Below the pieces are notes generated by a model. The model saw only the letters and a program-made list of their open reading frames with translations, was not told where the DNA came from and did not search any database. This document shows positions 24,241 to 31,762 of a stretch of 64,000 bases of DNA, piece by piece. Numbering within the stretch: the first letter of the stretch is position 1; each line of letters starts with the position of its first letter. This DNA comes from Clostridia bacterium (GTDB lineage Bacteria > Bacillota > Clostridia > Oscillospirales > CAG-272). Position numbers and translations under genes: made by a program. The DNA is taken from positions 1 to 64,000 of the forward strand of contig JAFUQQ010000030.1 in assembly GCA_017472285.1 (NCBI GenBank), read 5' to 3'.

Positions 24241-25185
24241 ATGAAAACGAAAACGCTCAAGGAGAGTGTACAGATATTTTTGATTGTTGTGCTTGCTGTC
24301 TTTGCTGTTTTCTCTCTCGTGAAATTTGACAGCTTGAGTGAGCAGGTCAAAGAGCTTCAGTTTCAACGCGAACAGCTTCTGATTCGGATTGAAGAACAGG
24401 ATGCGGCAATTGATGAAATCCATGAAAATGTGGATGAACAGCTTCGTAAACAGGCAAGTCTTTTTTCAAGTATCGATTATCGGTATGAAGGTTTTTCCGC
24501 CGAAGACGGTACAGTGAATATGATTCTTTCGGTCATTCCGAAAACGATTTCAGAAGATATGAAAATATCCGTCATGCTTGACGATCGTACGGCGGAATTT
24601 GTCAAGAATGAAAACGATGTTTTCATTGCGACGATCCCTACGTATATCTTTTCCGAGGGAGATGCACCGTTGATCCTGATGGAAGCAAATGGTGAACGAA
24701 AGACCGAGCTTCTCGACCATGTGGAAACAGAATATCTTTTCGTTGATTATCTGCCGTCGCTTTATGCGGACGTAGAAGGTGTTGCCAATTACAATCAATC
24801 GACAGGTAAACTCAAAATGGATGCTTCTTTGACGGTGGAATATACGCTTGCCAATCTTTTCGGCGCGCATTTCGTGGATATGGATATCGTTGTAAAGACC
24901 AATGATAAAGAGATCGCAAGAGAAGATATTACGAATAATGTCAAGGGTACAAGCAAGGATAAGATTACAAGCGGAACGTATACAGCACCTTTTACGGATA
25001 CTTATACGGTCATTCTCGGTGAAGATTTTTATGTTTATCTCGTCGCAACAGATTCTCTCGGTTATACGCATGAATACCTCGCTTACCATTGGCTGAGAAG
25101 TACCGACCATGTAACGCCTGAATTGATTGATGGCGGAGAAATGATCTATAATTCCGACGGAACTGTACTCTATGACGGCAAATAA
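24241..25185 (+). CDS. Membrane-anchored protein with coiled coil, unknown function
   Basis: A 314-residue protein: a short cytoplasmic start, one membrane helix (about 10-28), a coiled coil (about 32-75, SEQVKELQFQREQLL...), then an extracytoplasmic region of beta character with several Thr/Tyr/Asp-rich repeats (VTVEYTL, TGTYTAPFTDTYTVIL-like strands) that suggests Ig-like or beta-sandwich domains. ATG follows GGAGGTAGAAA. It is 12 bases after rpe and before a strong terminator, so it is cotranscribed with rpe, although no link in function is evident. I do not recognise the family. Confidence 0.75.
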   Translation: MKTKTLKESVQIFLIVVLAVFAVFSLVKFDSLSEQVKELQFQREQLLIRIEEQDAAIDEIHENVDEQLRKQASLFSSIDYRYEGFSAEDGTVNMILSVIPKTISEDMKISVMLDDRTAEFVKNENDVFIATIPTYIFSEGDAPLILMEANGERKTELLDHVETEYLFVDYLPSLYADVEGVANYNQSTGKLKMDASLTVEYTLANLFGAHFVDMDIVVKTNDKEIAREDITNNVKGTSKDKITSGTYTAPFTDTYTVILGEDFYVYLVATDSLGYTHEYLAYHWLRSTDHVTPELIDGGEMIYNSDGTVLYDGK

Positions 25186-25197
25186 AGCGGTGAGATT

Positions 25198-25230
25198 GGA
25201 TTTGAGCAATGTCATTATACTTAAAAAATC
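25198..25230. repeat. Degenerate repeat R1 tail (copy D) in front of a terminator
   Basis: GGATTTGAGCAATGTCATTA resembles the R1 tail GATTTTGAGCAATTTCCTATA and, like copies B and C, runs through an A-rich stretch straight into a terminator hairpin. Confidence 0.4.
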
Positions 25231-25265
25231 ATCCCATAGACTTTTCAAAAGTCTATGGGATTTTT
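25223..25265. terminator. Bidirectional terminator between convergent genes
   Basis: ATCCCATAGACTTTT (25231-25245), a single C, AAAAGTCTATGGGAT (25247-25261), with six A before and four further T after. It ends both the rpe transcript and the minus-strand cyclophilin transcript. Confidence 0.92.
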
Positions 25266-25272
25266 GTTTCCT

Positions 25273-26580
25273 TTATTCAATAACGCGGACACTGACGATC
25301 ACAGGCTGATTCTTTGTGAGAACCGTACCGTTGCTGTCTGTTACTTTTGTATCTTCACAGATCTGATCGACAAATTCCATGCCGGACGTGACCCAGCCGA
25401 ATGCGGCATATTGTCCGTCAAGTCCCGTATAATCCTTATGCATGATAAAGAATTGTGAGGAAGCAGAGTTGTTTGCGATCTCGGCGGTAATGCCGTAATA
25501 AGGATTTTCGCCCTGTCTTGCCATGGAAATGACACCGCGGACATGAGAAAGATCGTTTTCGATACCGTTATACGAAAATTCACCTTTGATGGTTTCTTCC
25601 GAACCACCCGTACCATTGCCTTTGGGATCTCCGCCCTGAATCATAAAGCCTTTGATAATACGGTGGACAGTCAGACCGTCATAAAAACCTTCATTGGCAA
25701 GTTTGATAAAGTTCTGAACGGTGATGGGAGCCAAGGTTTCATCCAACTCCAGTGTAATGATTCCGTAATTTTTCACGGTGATTTCAACTTTGTGAAGTGT
25801 ATGGCCTTGCGTATCGATATTGATATTTGCATCGAAGGCATTTCCATACGTTTCAGCACCGTCTTCCACTCTTTTGACCGGTTCGTTCGTCTGGATAGAA
25901 CCATCCATGGTATAAGTTTTTACGATGCGGACGCTTTTGATCACGGGCTGATTCTTTGCAAGGACTGTACCGTTTCCGTCTTCGACCTGAGTATCCTCAC
26001 AGATCTGATCGACAAACTCCATACCCGATGTGACCCAACCGAATGCGGCATACTGTCCATCAAGTCCTGTCGAATCTTTATGCATGATAAAGAATTGGGA
26101 AGATGCGGAATTGTTTGCAATTTCGGCAGTGATACCGTAATAAGGATTTTCGCCCTGTCTTGCCATGGAAATGACACCGCGGACGTGAGAAAGATCGTTT
26201 TCAACACCGTTATAAGCAAATTCGCCTTTGATGGTTTCTTCCGAACCTCCGGTGCCGTCGCCTTCGGGGTCGCCGCCCTGAATCATAAAGCCGTCAATGA
26301 TACGGTGGAACGTCAGACCATCATAAAAACCTTCATTGGCAAGTTTGATAAAGTTTTTGACGGTAATGGGTGCTAAGGTTTCGTCCAAGGAGAGCGTAAT
26401 GATACCGTAATCTTTTACGGTAATTTCTACGTCGTGCAAAGTATGTCCGCTGGTATTGATATTAATGCCTGCGGTGAATGCTTCGCCATAAGTTTCATCC
26501 CCGCTTCCGCCTTTATTGCAAGAGCAGAGAAGTATGAAACAGAAGATTGTTGCCAAAATAAGCGCGAAAATTTTTTTCAT
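25273..26580 (-). CDS. Lipoprotein with two tandem cyclophilin domains
   Basis: A 435-residue lipoprotein: signal peptide with lipobox LCSC, then two cyclophilin-type peptidyl-prolyl isomerase domains (about 40-215 and 250-435) joined by a short linker. Each domain has VEITVKDYGIITL-like and LDETLAPITV entry strands, FYDGL(T)xHRII with the catalytic Arg, GFMIQGGDP, SMARQ, SSQFFIMH and FGWVTSG. The domains are nearly identical in sequence, so the duplication is recent. Domain 2 has Val instead of Phe before His-Arg. The frame opens at 26601, but the ATG at 26580 begins the signal peptide and has AAGGA upstream. It should assist folding of exported proteins at the cell surface, and is cotranscribed with the metalloprotease gene 30 bases upstream. 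Confidence 0.93.
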   Translation of the reverse strand: MKKIFALILATIFCFILLCSCNKGGSGDETYGEAFTAGININTSGHTLHDVEITVKDYGIITLSLDETLAPITVKNFIKLANEGFYDGLTFHRIIDGFMIQGGDPEGDGTGGSEETIKGEFAYNGVENDLSHVRGVISMARQGENPYYGITAEIANNSASSQFFIMHKDSTGLDGQYAAFGWVTSGMEFVDQICEDTQVEDGNGTVLAKNQPVIKSVRIVKTYTMDGSIQTNEPVKRVEDGAETYGNAFDANINIDTQGHTLHKVEITVKNYGIITLELDETLAPITVQNFIKLANEGFYDGLTVHRIIKGFMIQGGDPKGNGTGGSEETIKGEFSYNGIENDLSHVRGVISMARQGENPYYGITAEIANNSASSQFFIMHKDYTGLDGQYAAFGWVTSGMEFVDQICEDTKVTDSNGTVLTKNQPVIVSVRVIE

Positions 26581-26610
26581 GTGATTTGGAGTTCCTTTCA
26601 AAGAATCGTT

Positions 26611-28050
26611 TTATCCTCTTGTAATTTTGATACGCATTTCCGCGCCGGGCTCATCAAGAACTTCAACAACGAGTTTCCAATCTTTTGAAACGCCTTCAGG
26701 GAAATGATTCAAGCTGTAAGAACCCGATGCCGCACCGCAGAACATGGAAGAATCATAGATTGCCGTTCTGGGATCATCGGATTTATAGAAGAAAGGATCG
26801 GGTGCGATATTTTTTTCCATTGTGAGATACGGACCGTATTTGATGAGATTGCCGTTTTCATCACGGATCTCTTCAAAGGTATTACGGATGCGGATCGCAT
26901 TGCCGAGATCATGGCGCGGATTGCCTTCGGGACGGTTGGAAGAAACGCATTGCGCTTTCAAAAACCATTCTTGATTGATCTTTTCATCGATATGCCAGAA
27001 CACGACACCGCCCTTGGAATCACCATCGGTCAGATCCGCTTCAAAACCTTCTTTCAGACGGACTTCTGCAAGGATATATTCATCGGGATTGGCTGTCGGG
27101 ATCTTCAATGCTTTATATTTACCCGACATCGTGGAATACAATGTATAAATACCGTCTTTTTCTGCGACTTCTTCCTCGGAAAAACCGAGATAGATTCTTT
27201 GATAGGGGTCGATATAGGTTGGCATTTTGCCGTGACCTCGGTTATTGCCTCGGGACATAAGGGAAAGCTGATTGGGAATCGGCCATCCGAAAACACGGTC
27301 AGCAGGAGGTGTGAAACGGCAATACATATCCTGTGCGCCGAGGTTATGCGCCAATTCATGTGCGGGTGTGCCGATCGTCATGGGACCGAAAGAGTTCATT
27401 TCCCCCGTATTAGAAACCTTCACGATCTTGACGCCGCCGCGCATTTCCACTTCGGTATTTTGGCTTGTGCCGTGTACCATATAGCGATGGCTTGGGATTG
27501 GACCGTTTTCTTCTCTGACGGTGGAATATTCCAAATCGGGCTTTGTAGACGAATTTTCATAGCCTGCATTCAGAATGATGATAGCAAGTTCATCGGGGGT
27601 TACGATACCGTCGCCATTCAGATCGTATTTCGCAAAATCAACGTAAGGATCACAAGCTTTCACGATATCGTGGATGGCTTTTCTTGCCGCGATCACATTG
27701 TTATAACCGGAAAGATTTCGCAGGGCAGCGGGATGCGGAATCGGAACGGTGATCTCCAGAATGCCTTCCGGCGCATCATCGTTTTGTTTTTGGTCAATAT
27801 GCGCGGGATAGAACCAGAATTTTCCGTTTGTCATTTCCTTGTAATAATTGAGCATGGAATAGCCGTTTTCGCCAAAAAAGGTTTCATAGCAATCCTTTGG
27901 GGTCGTGAGTGCCCATTGTTCTCCGTAGATCGGGGAAGTCTTATCATTGAGAAGCTCAGGATGCGCGGGATCATAATCATTGATACCGTTTCCGTTTGCG
28001 TCGTAGCTTGCAATGACGATGAGCAAGGGTGCGGGTTGTTTCGGTTGCAT
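26611..28050 (-). CDS. M6-type zinc metalloprotease without a signal peptide
   Basis: A 479-residue protein resembling the M6 (immune inhibitor A-like) proteases. The zinc site is HELAHNLGAQDMY (near residue 240), with two His, catalytic Glu and a downstream Asp ligand. Two calcium-type loops are visible: DANGNGINDYD near the start and an EF-hand-like DLNGDGIVTPDE near 148-159. M6 proteases are normally secreted, but this one begins MQPKQPAPLLIVI with no signal peptide. TTG at 28056 is too close to AGGAG; the ATG at 28050 lies 8 bases after it. It is the first gene of an operon with the double cyclophilin lipoprotein. The substrate is unknown. Confidence 0.8.
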   Translation of the reverse strand: MQPKQPAPLLIVIASYDANGNGINDYDPAHPELLNDKTSPIYGEQWALTTPKDCYETFFGENGYSMLNYYKEMTNGKFWFYPAHIDQKQNDDAPEGILEITVPIPHPAALRNLSGYNNVIAARKAIHDIVKACDPYVDFAKYDLNGDGIVTPDELAIIILNAGYENSSTKPDLEYSTVREENGPIPSHRYMVHGTSQNTEVEMRGGVKIVKVSNTGEMNSFGPMTIGTPAHELAHNLGAQDMYCRFTPPADRVFGWPIPNQLSLMSRGNNRGHGKMPTYIDPYQRIYLGFSEEEVAEKDGIYTLYSTMSGKYKALKIPTANPDEYILAEVRLKEGFEADLTDGDSKGGVVFWHIDEKINQEWFLKAQCVSSNRPEGNPRHDLGNAIRIRNTFEEIRDENGNLIKYGPYLTMEKNIAPDPFFYKSDDPRTAIYDSSMFCGAASGSYSLNHFPEGVSKDWKLVVEVLDEPGAEMRIKITRG

Positions 28051-28089
28051 ATTCAAAACTCCTTTTCTAAAAATTCTTTTATTAACTCT

Positions 28090-28118
28090 ATTGTATCATA
28101 TTCTATGGTCAAGGTCAA
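28090..28118 (-). promoter_or_regulatory. Promoter of the protease-cyclophilin operon
   Basis: Minus-strand TTGACC (28118-28113), 17-base spacer, TACAAT (28095-28090). It is divergent from the GNAT promoter 28 bases away. Confidence 0.7.
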
Positions 28119-28146
28119 GAAATCGGGCAAAAATTTCACTTATTAT

Positions 28147-28175
28147 TTGACAAATACAGCGCGGAATGATAAAAT
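28147..28175 (+). promoter_or_regulatory. Consensus promoter of the GNAT operon
   Basis: TTGACA at 28147-28152, 17-base spacer, TAAAAT at 28170-28175; the start codon follows 22 bases later. Confidence 0.82.
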
Positions 28176-28197
28176 AAAACTGATCGGAGGTGGAACT

Positions 28198-28710
28198 ATG
28201 AAAATAAAGACGGAACGCTTGACGTTACATTCTTTTGAGGATGAAGACATCGAGACCCTTTGCGGTATTTTAACGAATGAAACGATCGGGAAAACGTATT
28301 TGCTTCCCGAATTCAAAAATGATGACGCTGTTTTTGCTTTGGCGAAACGCTTGCAGATCTTATCTATGAGAGATGACCGATACGTATGGGGAATCTACCA
28401 GAATAAAACGCTGATCGGTATGCTCAACGATACGGATATCCAGGGAGAAAATATTGAGATCGGATATGCGTTACATCCGGATTATTATAACCAAGGATTT
28501 GCAACGGAAGTGGTAAAAGCCGTAATCACATATCTTTTTGAAAAAGGCTTTTCGACCATTTATGCGGGCGCATTTGAAAACAATCTCGCCAGTATCAGAG
28601 TCATGGAAAAATCAGGCATGAAGAAGATGAACAGCAGAGCGAGCATCGATTACCGCGGAAAAACATATCAATGCGTATATTATTCTATTAAGAAAGAGAA
28701 AAAATTATGA
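28198..28710 (+). CDS. GNAT-family N-acetyltransferase
   Basis: A 170-residue acetyltransferase of the RimJ/RimL type: RLTLHSFEDED at the start, IEIGYALHPDYYNQGFATEV with the acetyl-CoA pyrophosphate loop, then NLASIRVMEKSGMKK. The acceptor is unknown; it could be a protein N-terminus or a small amine. A much longer frame extends upstream to 26704 but is antisense to the protease gene. The ATG at 28198 with GGAGGTGG and a promoter just upstream is the real start. It overlaps the next gene by 4 bases (ATGA). Confidence 0.9.
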   Translation: MKIKTERLTLHSFEDEDIETLCGILTNETIGKTYLLPEFKNDDAVFALAKRLQILSMRDDRYVWGIYQNKTLIGMLNDTDIQGENIEIGYALHPDYYNQGFATEVVKAVITYLFEKGFSTIYAGAFENNLASIRVMEKSGMKKMNSRASIDYRGKTYQCVYYSIKKEKKL

Positions 28711-29222
28711 AAAAAGTGATTGTGATTGGCTGCCCCGGAGGAGGAAAAAGTACGTTTTCCCGTGCTCTGCATGAAATAACAGGACTCCCGCTTTTTCATT
28801 TGGATATGTTGAAATGGAATACGGATAAAACCTCCGTTTCCAAACCGATTTTTCTTGAACGATTGCAAAATGTCATGGAACAGGATAAATGGATCATAGA
28901 CGGTAATTACGGCTCTACGATGGAAATGCGTATGGCTGCTTGTGACACAATTTTCTTTCTGGATTATCCTACTGAAGTATGCATCGAAGGGGTCATTTCC
29001 AGAAATGGAAAACCGCGTCCTGATATGCCTTGGATTGAAAAAGTCGGAGAATTTGATGAAGAATTTATGAAACTTATCAGAAATTATAACAGAGATAACC
29101 GACCGAAAGTGATCGCATTGCTTGAAAAATATGCAGATAAAGAGATCGTAATTTTCGGCTCGAGAGAAGATGCGGCGGAATATTTACAAAAAATTGAAAA
29201 CGGCATCAAAGTAACAGAGTAA
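28707..29222 (+). CDS. P-loop kinase-like protein (topology modulation/FlaR-like)
   Basis: A 171-residue P-loop protein with Walker A GCPGGGKST (8-16), FHLDMLKWN near 30-38 and a WIIDGNYGSTMEMR block near 67-80. These are the features of the adenylate-kinase-like proteins usually named DNA topology modulation protein or FlaR. The biochemical activity of that group is not well established; a nucleotide or small-molecule kinase is likely. It is translationally coupled to the GNAT gene by an ATGA overlap. Confidence 0.85.
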   Translation: MKKVIVIGCPGGGKSTFSRALHEITGLPLFHLDMLKWNTDKTSVSKPIFLERLQNVMEQDKWIIDGNYGSTMEMRMAACDTIFFLDYPTEVCIEGVISRNGKPRPDMPWIEKVGEFDEEFMKLIRNYNRDNRPKVIALLEKYADKEIVIFGSREDAAEYLQKIENGIKVTE

Positions 29223-29247
29223 CACTCTAAAGTAACACCTTAAAACA

Positions 29248-29276
29248 TTGATTTTTGAAACCAGATATGGTAAAAT
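29248..29276 (+). promoter_or_regulatory. Promoter of the XRE-membrane gene
   Basis: TTGATT at 29248-29253, 17-base spacer, TAAAAT at 29271-29276. Two copies of AAAGTAACA (about 29208 and 29229) lie just upstream and could be a direct-repeat operator. Confidence 0.7.
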
Positions 29277-29302
29277 ACTGTCAGTGGATTGGGGGTGTTT
29301 CC

Positions 29303-29929
29303 ATGGAATTTTCTGAAAAATTAAAGGAATTGCGAAAAGCGAAAGGCATATCGCAGGCACAGCTTGCGGCGGATATACATATCTCAAGATCTGCTGTTGC
29401 AAAATGGGAGAATGGATTGGGATTGCCAAACGACGAATCTTTGAAAATGTTAGCTGACTATTTTGAAGTGATCGTTGACGATTTGATACCGAATCAGAAC
29501 AGTGAACAGATTTTGGTATCAAAAAATAAAACGATCGATCAGCAAAAAAAGGTGATTCTTGGTTTTTCGATAGGATGTGCAATCGGTCTGTTCATATTGG
29601 CATTTATTTTTGTTGAGCCGTTGCGGGATGTACTGGAACTGTTGGGGCTGGGCGCAATATTGACTGCACTTGGCATATTCAATATGTGCGGAAATATTGG
29701 CTCGATTCATTGGTATAATCGACGTAAGGTTACAAAAGAACATCAAAAAGCGTATTGCTTGGCTGTCGGTCTTGGCACGCTTGTGATTGGCATAGGACTT
29801 ATCATTGCTGGAGTCCTTCAGGCTCTTATCGGCATAGAAGAAGGTGCATTTGTGATGATGGGCTGTATATTGGTCGGACTTGGTTTGATCTTATATGCAC
29901 AATTTAAGTATAACAAAGGTTTATTTTAA
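29303..29929 (+). CDS. XRE-family regulator fused to a membrane domain
   Basis: A 208-residue protein: a Cro/C1-type helix-turn-helix (ISQAQLAADIHISRSAVAKW, about 17-36) followed by a short linker and four hydrophobic helices (about 77-97, 103-120, 140-160 and 170-190). Such membrane-bound XRE regulators are frequent in Firmicutes and probably sense an envelope or intramembrane signal. The frame opens at 29255, but the ATG at 29303 follows GGGGGTG and begins the conserved MEFSEKLKELRK. It probably autoregulates. Convergent with the ABC exporter operon. Confidence 0.88.
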   Translation: MEFSEKLKELRKAKGISQAQLAADIHISRSAVAKWENGLGLPNDESLKMLADYFEVIVDDLIPNQNSEQILVSKNKTIDQQKKVILGFSIGCAIGLFILAFIFVEPLRDVLELLGLGAILTALGIFNMCGNIGSIHWYNRRKVTKEHQKAYCLAVGLGTLVIGIGLIIAGVLQALIGIEEGAFVMMGCILVGLGLILYAQFKYNKGLF

Positions 29930-29931
29930 AT

Positions 29932-29970
29932 AGAAAAGCTCTCGTTCCGTGATGGGACGAGAGCTTTTCT
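29932..29970. terminator. Bidirectional terminator between convergent genes
   Basis: AGAAAAGCTCTCGTTCC (29932-29948) pairs with GGGACGAGAGCTTTTCT (29954-29970) through one G-T pair, with loop GTGAT. It serves the XRE gene and the four-gene minus-strand operon. Confidence 0.9.
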
Positions 29971-30007
29971 GATATGTGAACATATCAATTTGTCAGTTTA
30001 TTTTACC

Positions 30008-31762
30008 TTAATGTTGAAATTGACTGCTATAGAGATTTGCATAGAAACCGCCTTTTTTCAAAAGGGTTTCATGCGTTCCGCTTTCAACGATCTGACCGTC
30101 ATTCATAACGAGAATGATATCTGCTTCGCGAATCGTGGAAAGACGGTGTGCAACGATAAAGCTCGTTCTGCCTTGCATCATTTTGGCAAACGCTCTCTGA
30201 ATACGCATTTCCGTTCTCGTATCGATAGAAGACGTTGCTTCATCAAGAATCAGCATCGGCGGCAAAGAAAGCATGACGCGCGTGATACAAAGAAGTTGTT
30301 TCTGACCTTGGGAAAGTCCGCTGTCATCGCTGATAACGGTGTCATAGCCTTTGGGAAGACGTTTGATAAAGCTATGCGCATGAGAGGCTTTTGCGGCGGC
30401 AATGATTTCTTCATCTGTGGCATCGGGCTTGCCGATGATGATATTTTCACGAACGGTCGCCGTTTTCAGCCACGTATCTTGTAAAACCATGCCGTAAGAT
30501 TTACGGAGGCTTTCTCTGGTAATATCGCGGATATCCGTGCCATCCACATAGATCGCGCCGTCGTTTACGTCATAAAAACGCATCAAAAGACCGATCAATG
30601 TCGTTTTACCGCAACCTGTCGGACCGACGATAGCAACACGTTTGCCATGCGGAACGGTGATGGAGAAATCACGGATCAAAGGTTTATCTTCCGTATAAGA
30701 GAAATCGATATTTTTGATCTCGATATTTCCTTTGGAATCGGTGAGGATTCTTGCGTTGGGAGCATCGGGTGTCTGCGGTTCGGCTTCGATCAGTTCAAAA
30801 AGACGTGCCGCGCAGGCAAGCGCATTCTGAAGCTCCGTAACAACACCGGAAATCTCATTGAAAGGCTTGGTATATTGGTTTGCATAGCTCAAGAAGACTG
30901 AAAGACTACCGACTGTAAATACCGCTGGATTGGCAACAACGGAGAGTGCGCCGACAAGACATACACCTGCGTAAACGATACTGTTGACCACACGCGTCGC
31001 GGGATTGACAAGAGAGGAGAAGAATACCGCACGGCGGGAACATTTTTCAAGTTTTTTATTCATTCCCTCAAAGGTTTCAATGGCTTCTGCTTCATGTCCG
31101 TACGCGCGAACGACTTTTTCATTACCAATGATCTCATTGATAAAAGCAGTCTGTTCACCGCGGATATCTGCTTGTGCTTTGAAAAGGGAATGGGTGCTTT
31201 TTGCAATAAAGCTTGCGACAAATAAGGAAAGAGGGGTTACAAGAACAACAACGAGAGCAATCTTCCAATTGATAACGAACATGAATATCAACGTTCCGAG
31301 GATTGTTATCAAACCTGTGAACAATTGTGAAAAGCCCATCAGAAGACCATCGGAGAATTGGTCTGCATCCGCAATGATACGGCTGACGATATCACCGTGT
31401 GCATTGGTGTCGCTGTATGAAACGGGAAGTTCCTGTAATTTATGGAATGCCGCATTGCGAAGATCACGGACAATACCGAAAGTGACCTTATTATTAATGA
31501 CACCTTGTATCCATTGGATCAATGAGGCGAGAACAGCGGCAATACCGATTTTGATAAGGATATTGATAATAACGTCAAAATGAACCTTTCCCGGCTCAAT
31601 GATATGGTCAATGGCATCACCGACAGCGATCGGAATATAGAGCGTTAAAAGTACGGCAAGCGCGGCACAGAGCAGGGAACAAATTAGTCCCGCAGAATAC
31701 GGACGCACGTAAGTCAATACCTTTTTGAACGTACCTTTTGAAATCGTTACTTTTTTCTTCAT
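30008..31762 (-). CDS. ABC exporter half (canonical ATP site), second exporter
   Basis: A 584-residue half-transporter: six-helix exporter domain, then an ATPase with Walker A GPTGCGKTT, signature LSQGQKQ and Walker B LILDEATSSIDTRTE with the canonical Glu. It pairs with the degenerate subunit encoded just upstream, overlapping it by 4 bases (ATGA). It is last in the operon CNNM transporter, QueG-like, ABC, ABC. By family the pair resembles BmrC/BmrD-type multidrug exporters. It is a paralogue of the exporter at 6.4-10 kb but not a close duplicate. Confidence 0.93.
   Translation of the reverse strand: MKKKVTISKGTFKKVLTYVRPYSAGLICSLLCAALAVLLTLYIPIAVGDAIDHIIEPGKVHFDVIINILIKIGIAAVLASLIQWIQGVINNKVTFGIVRDLRNAAFHKLQELPVSYSDTNAHGDIVSRIIADADQFSDGLLMGFSQLFTGLITILGTLIFMFVINWKIALVVVLVTPLSLFVASFIAKSTHSLFKAQADIRGEQTAFINEIIGNEKVVRAYGHEAEAIETFEGMNKKLEKCSRRAVFFSSLVNPATRVVNSIVYAGVCLVGALSVVANPAVFTVGSLSVFLSYANQYTKPFNEISGVVTELQNALACAARLFELIEAEPQTPDAPNARILTDSKGNIEIKNIDFSYTEDKPLIRDFSITVPHGKRVAIVGPTGCGKTTLIGLLMRFYDVNDGAIYVDGTDIRDITRESLRKSYGMVLQDTWLKTATVRENIIIGKPDATDEEIIAAAKASHAHSFIKRLPKGYDTVISDDSGLSQGQKQLLCITRVMLSLPPMLILDEATSSIDTRTEMRIQRAFAKMMQGRTSFIVAHRLSTIREADIILVMNDGQIVESGTHETLLKKGGFYANLYSSQFQH

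Noticed and set aside
26704..28197. Upstream part of a 668-codon open frame on the plus strand
   Set aside because: It is antisense to the M6-type protease gene, with no family features. Only the last 171 codons, from the ATG at 28198 with its own promoter and ribosome-binding site, form a real gene (GNAT).
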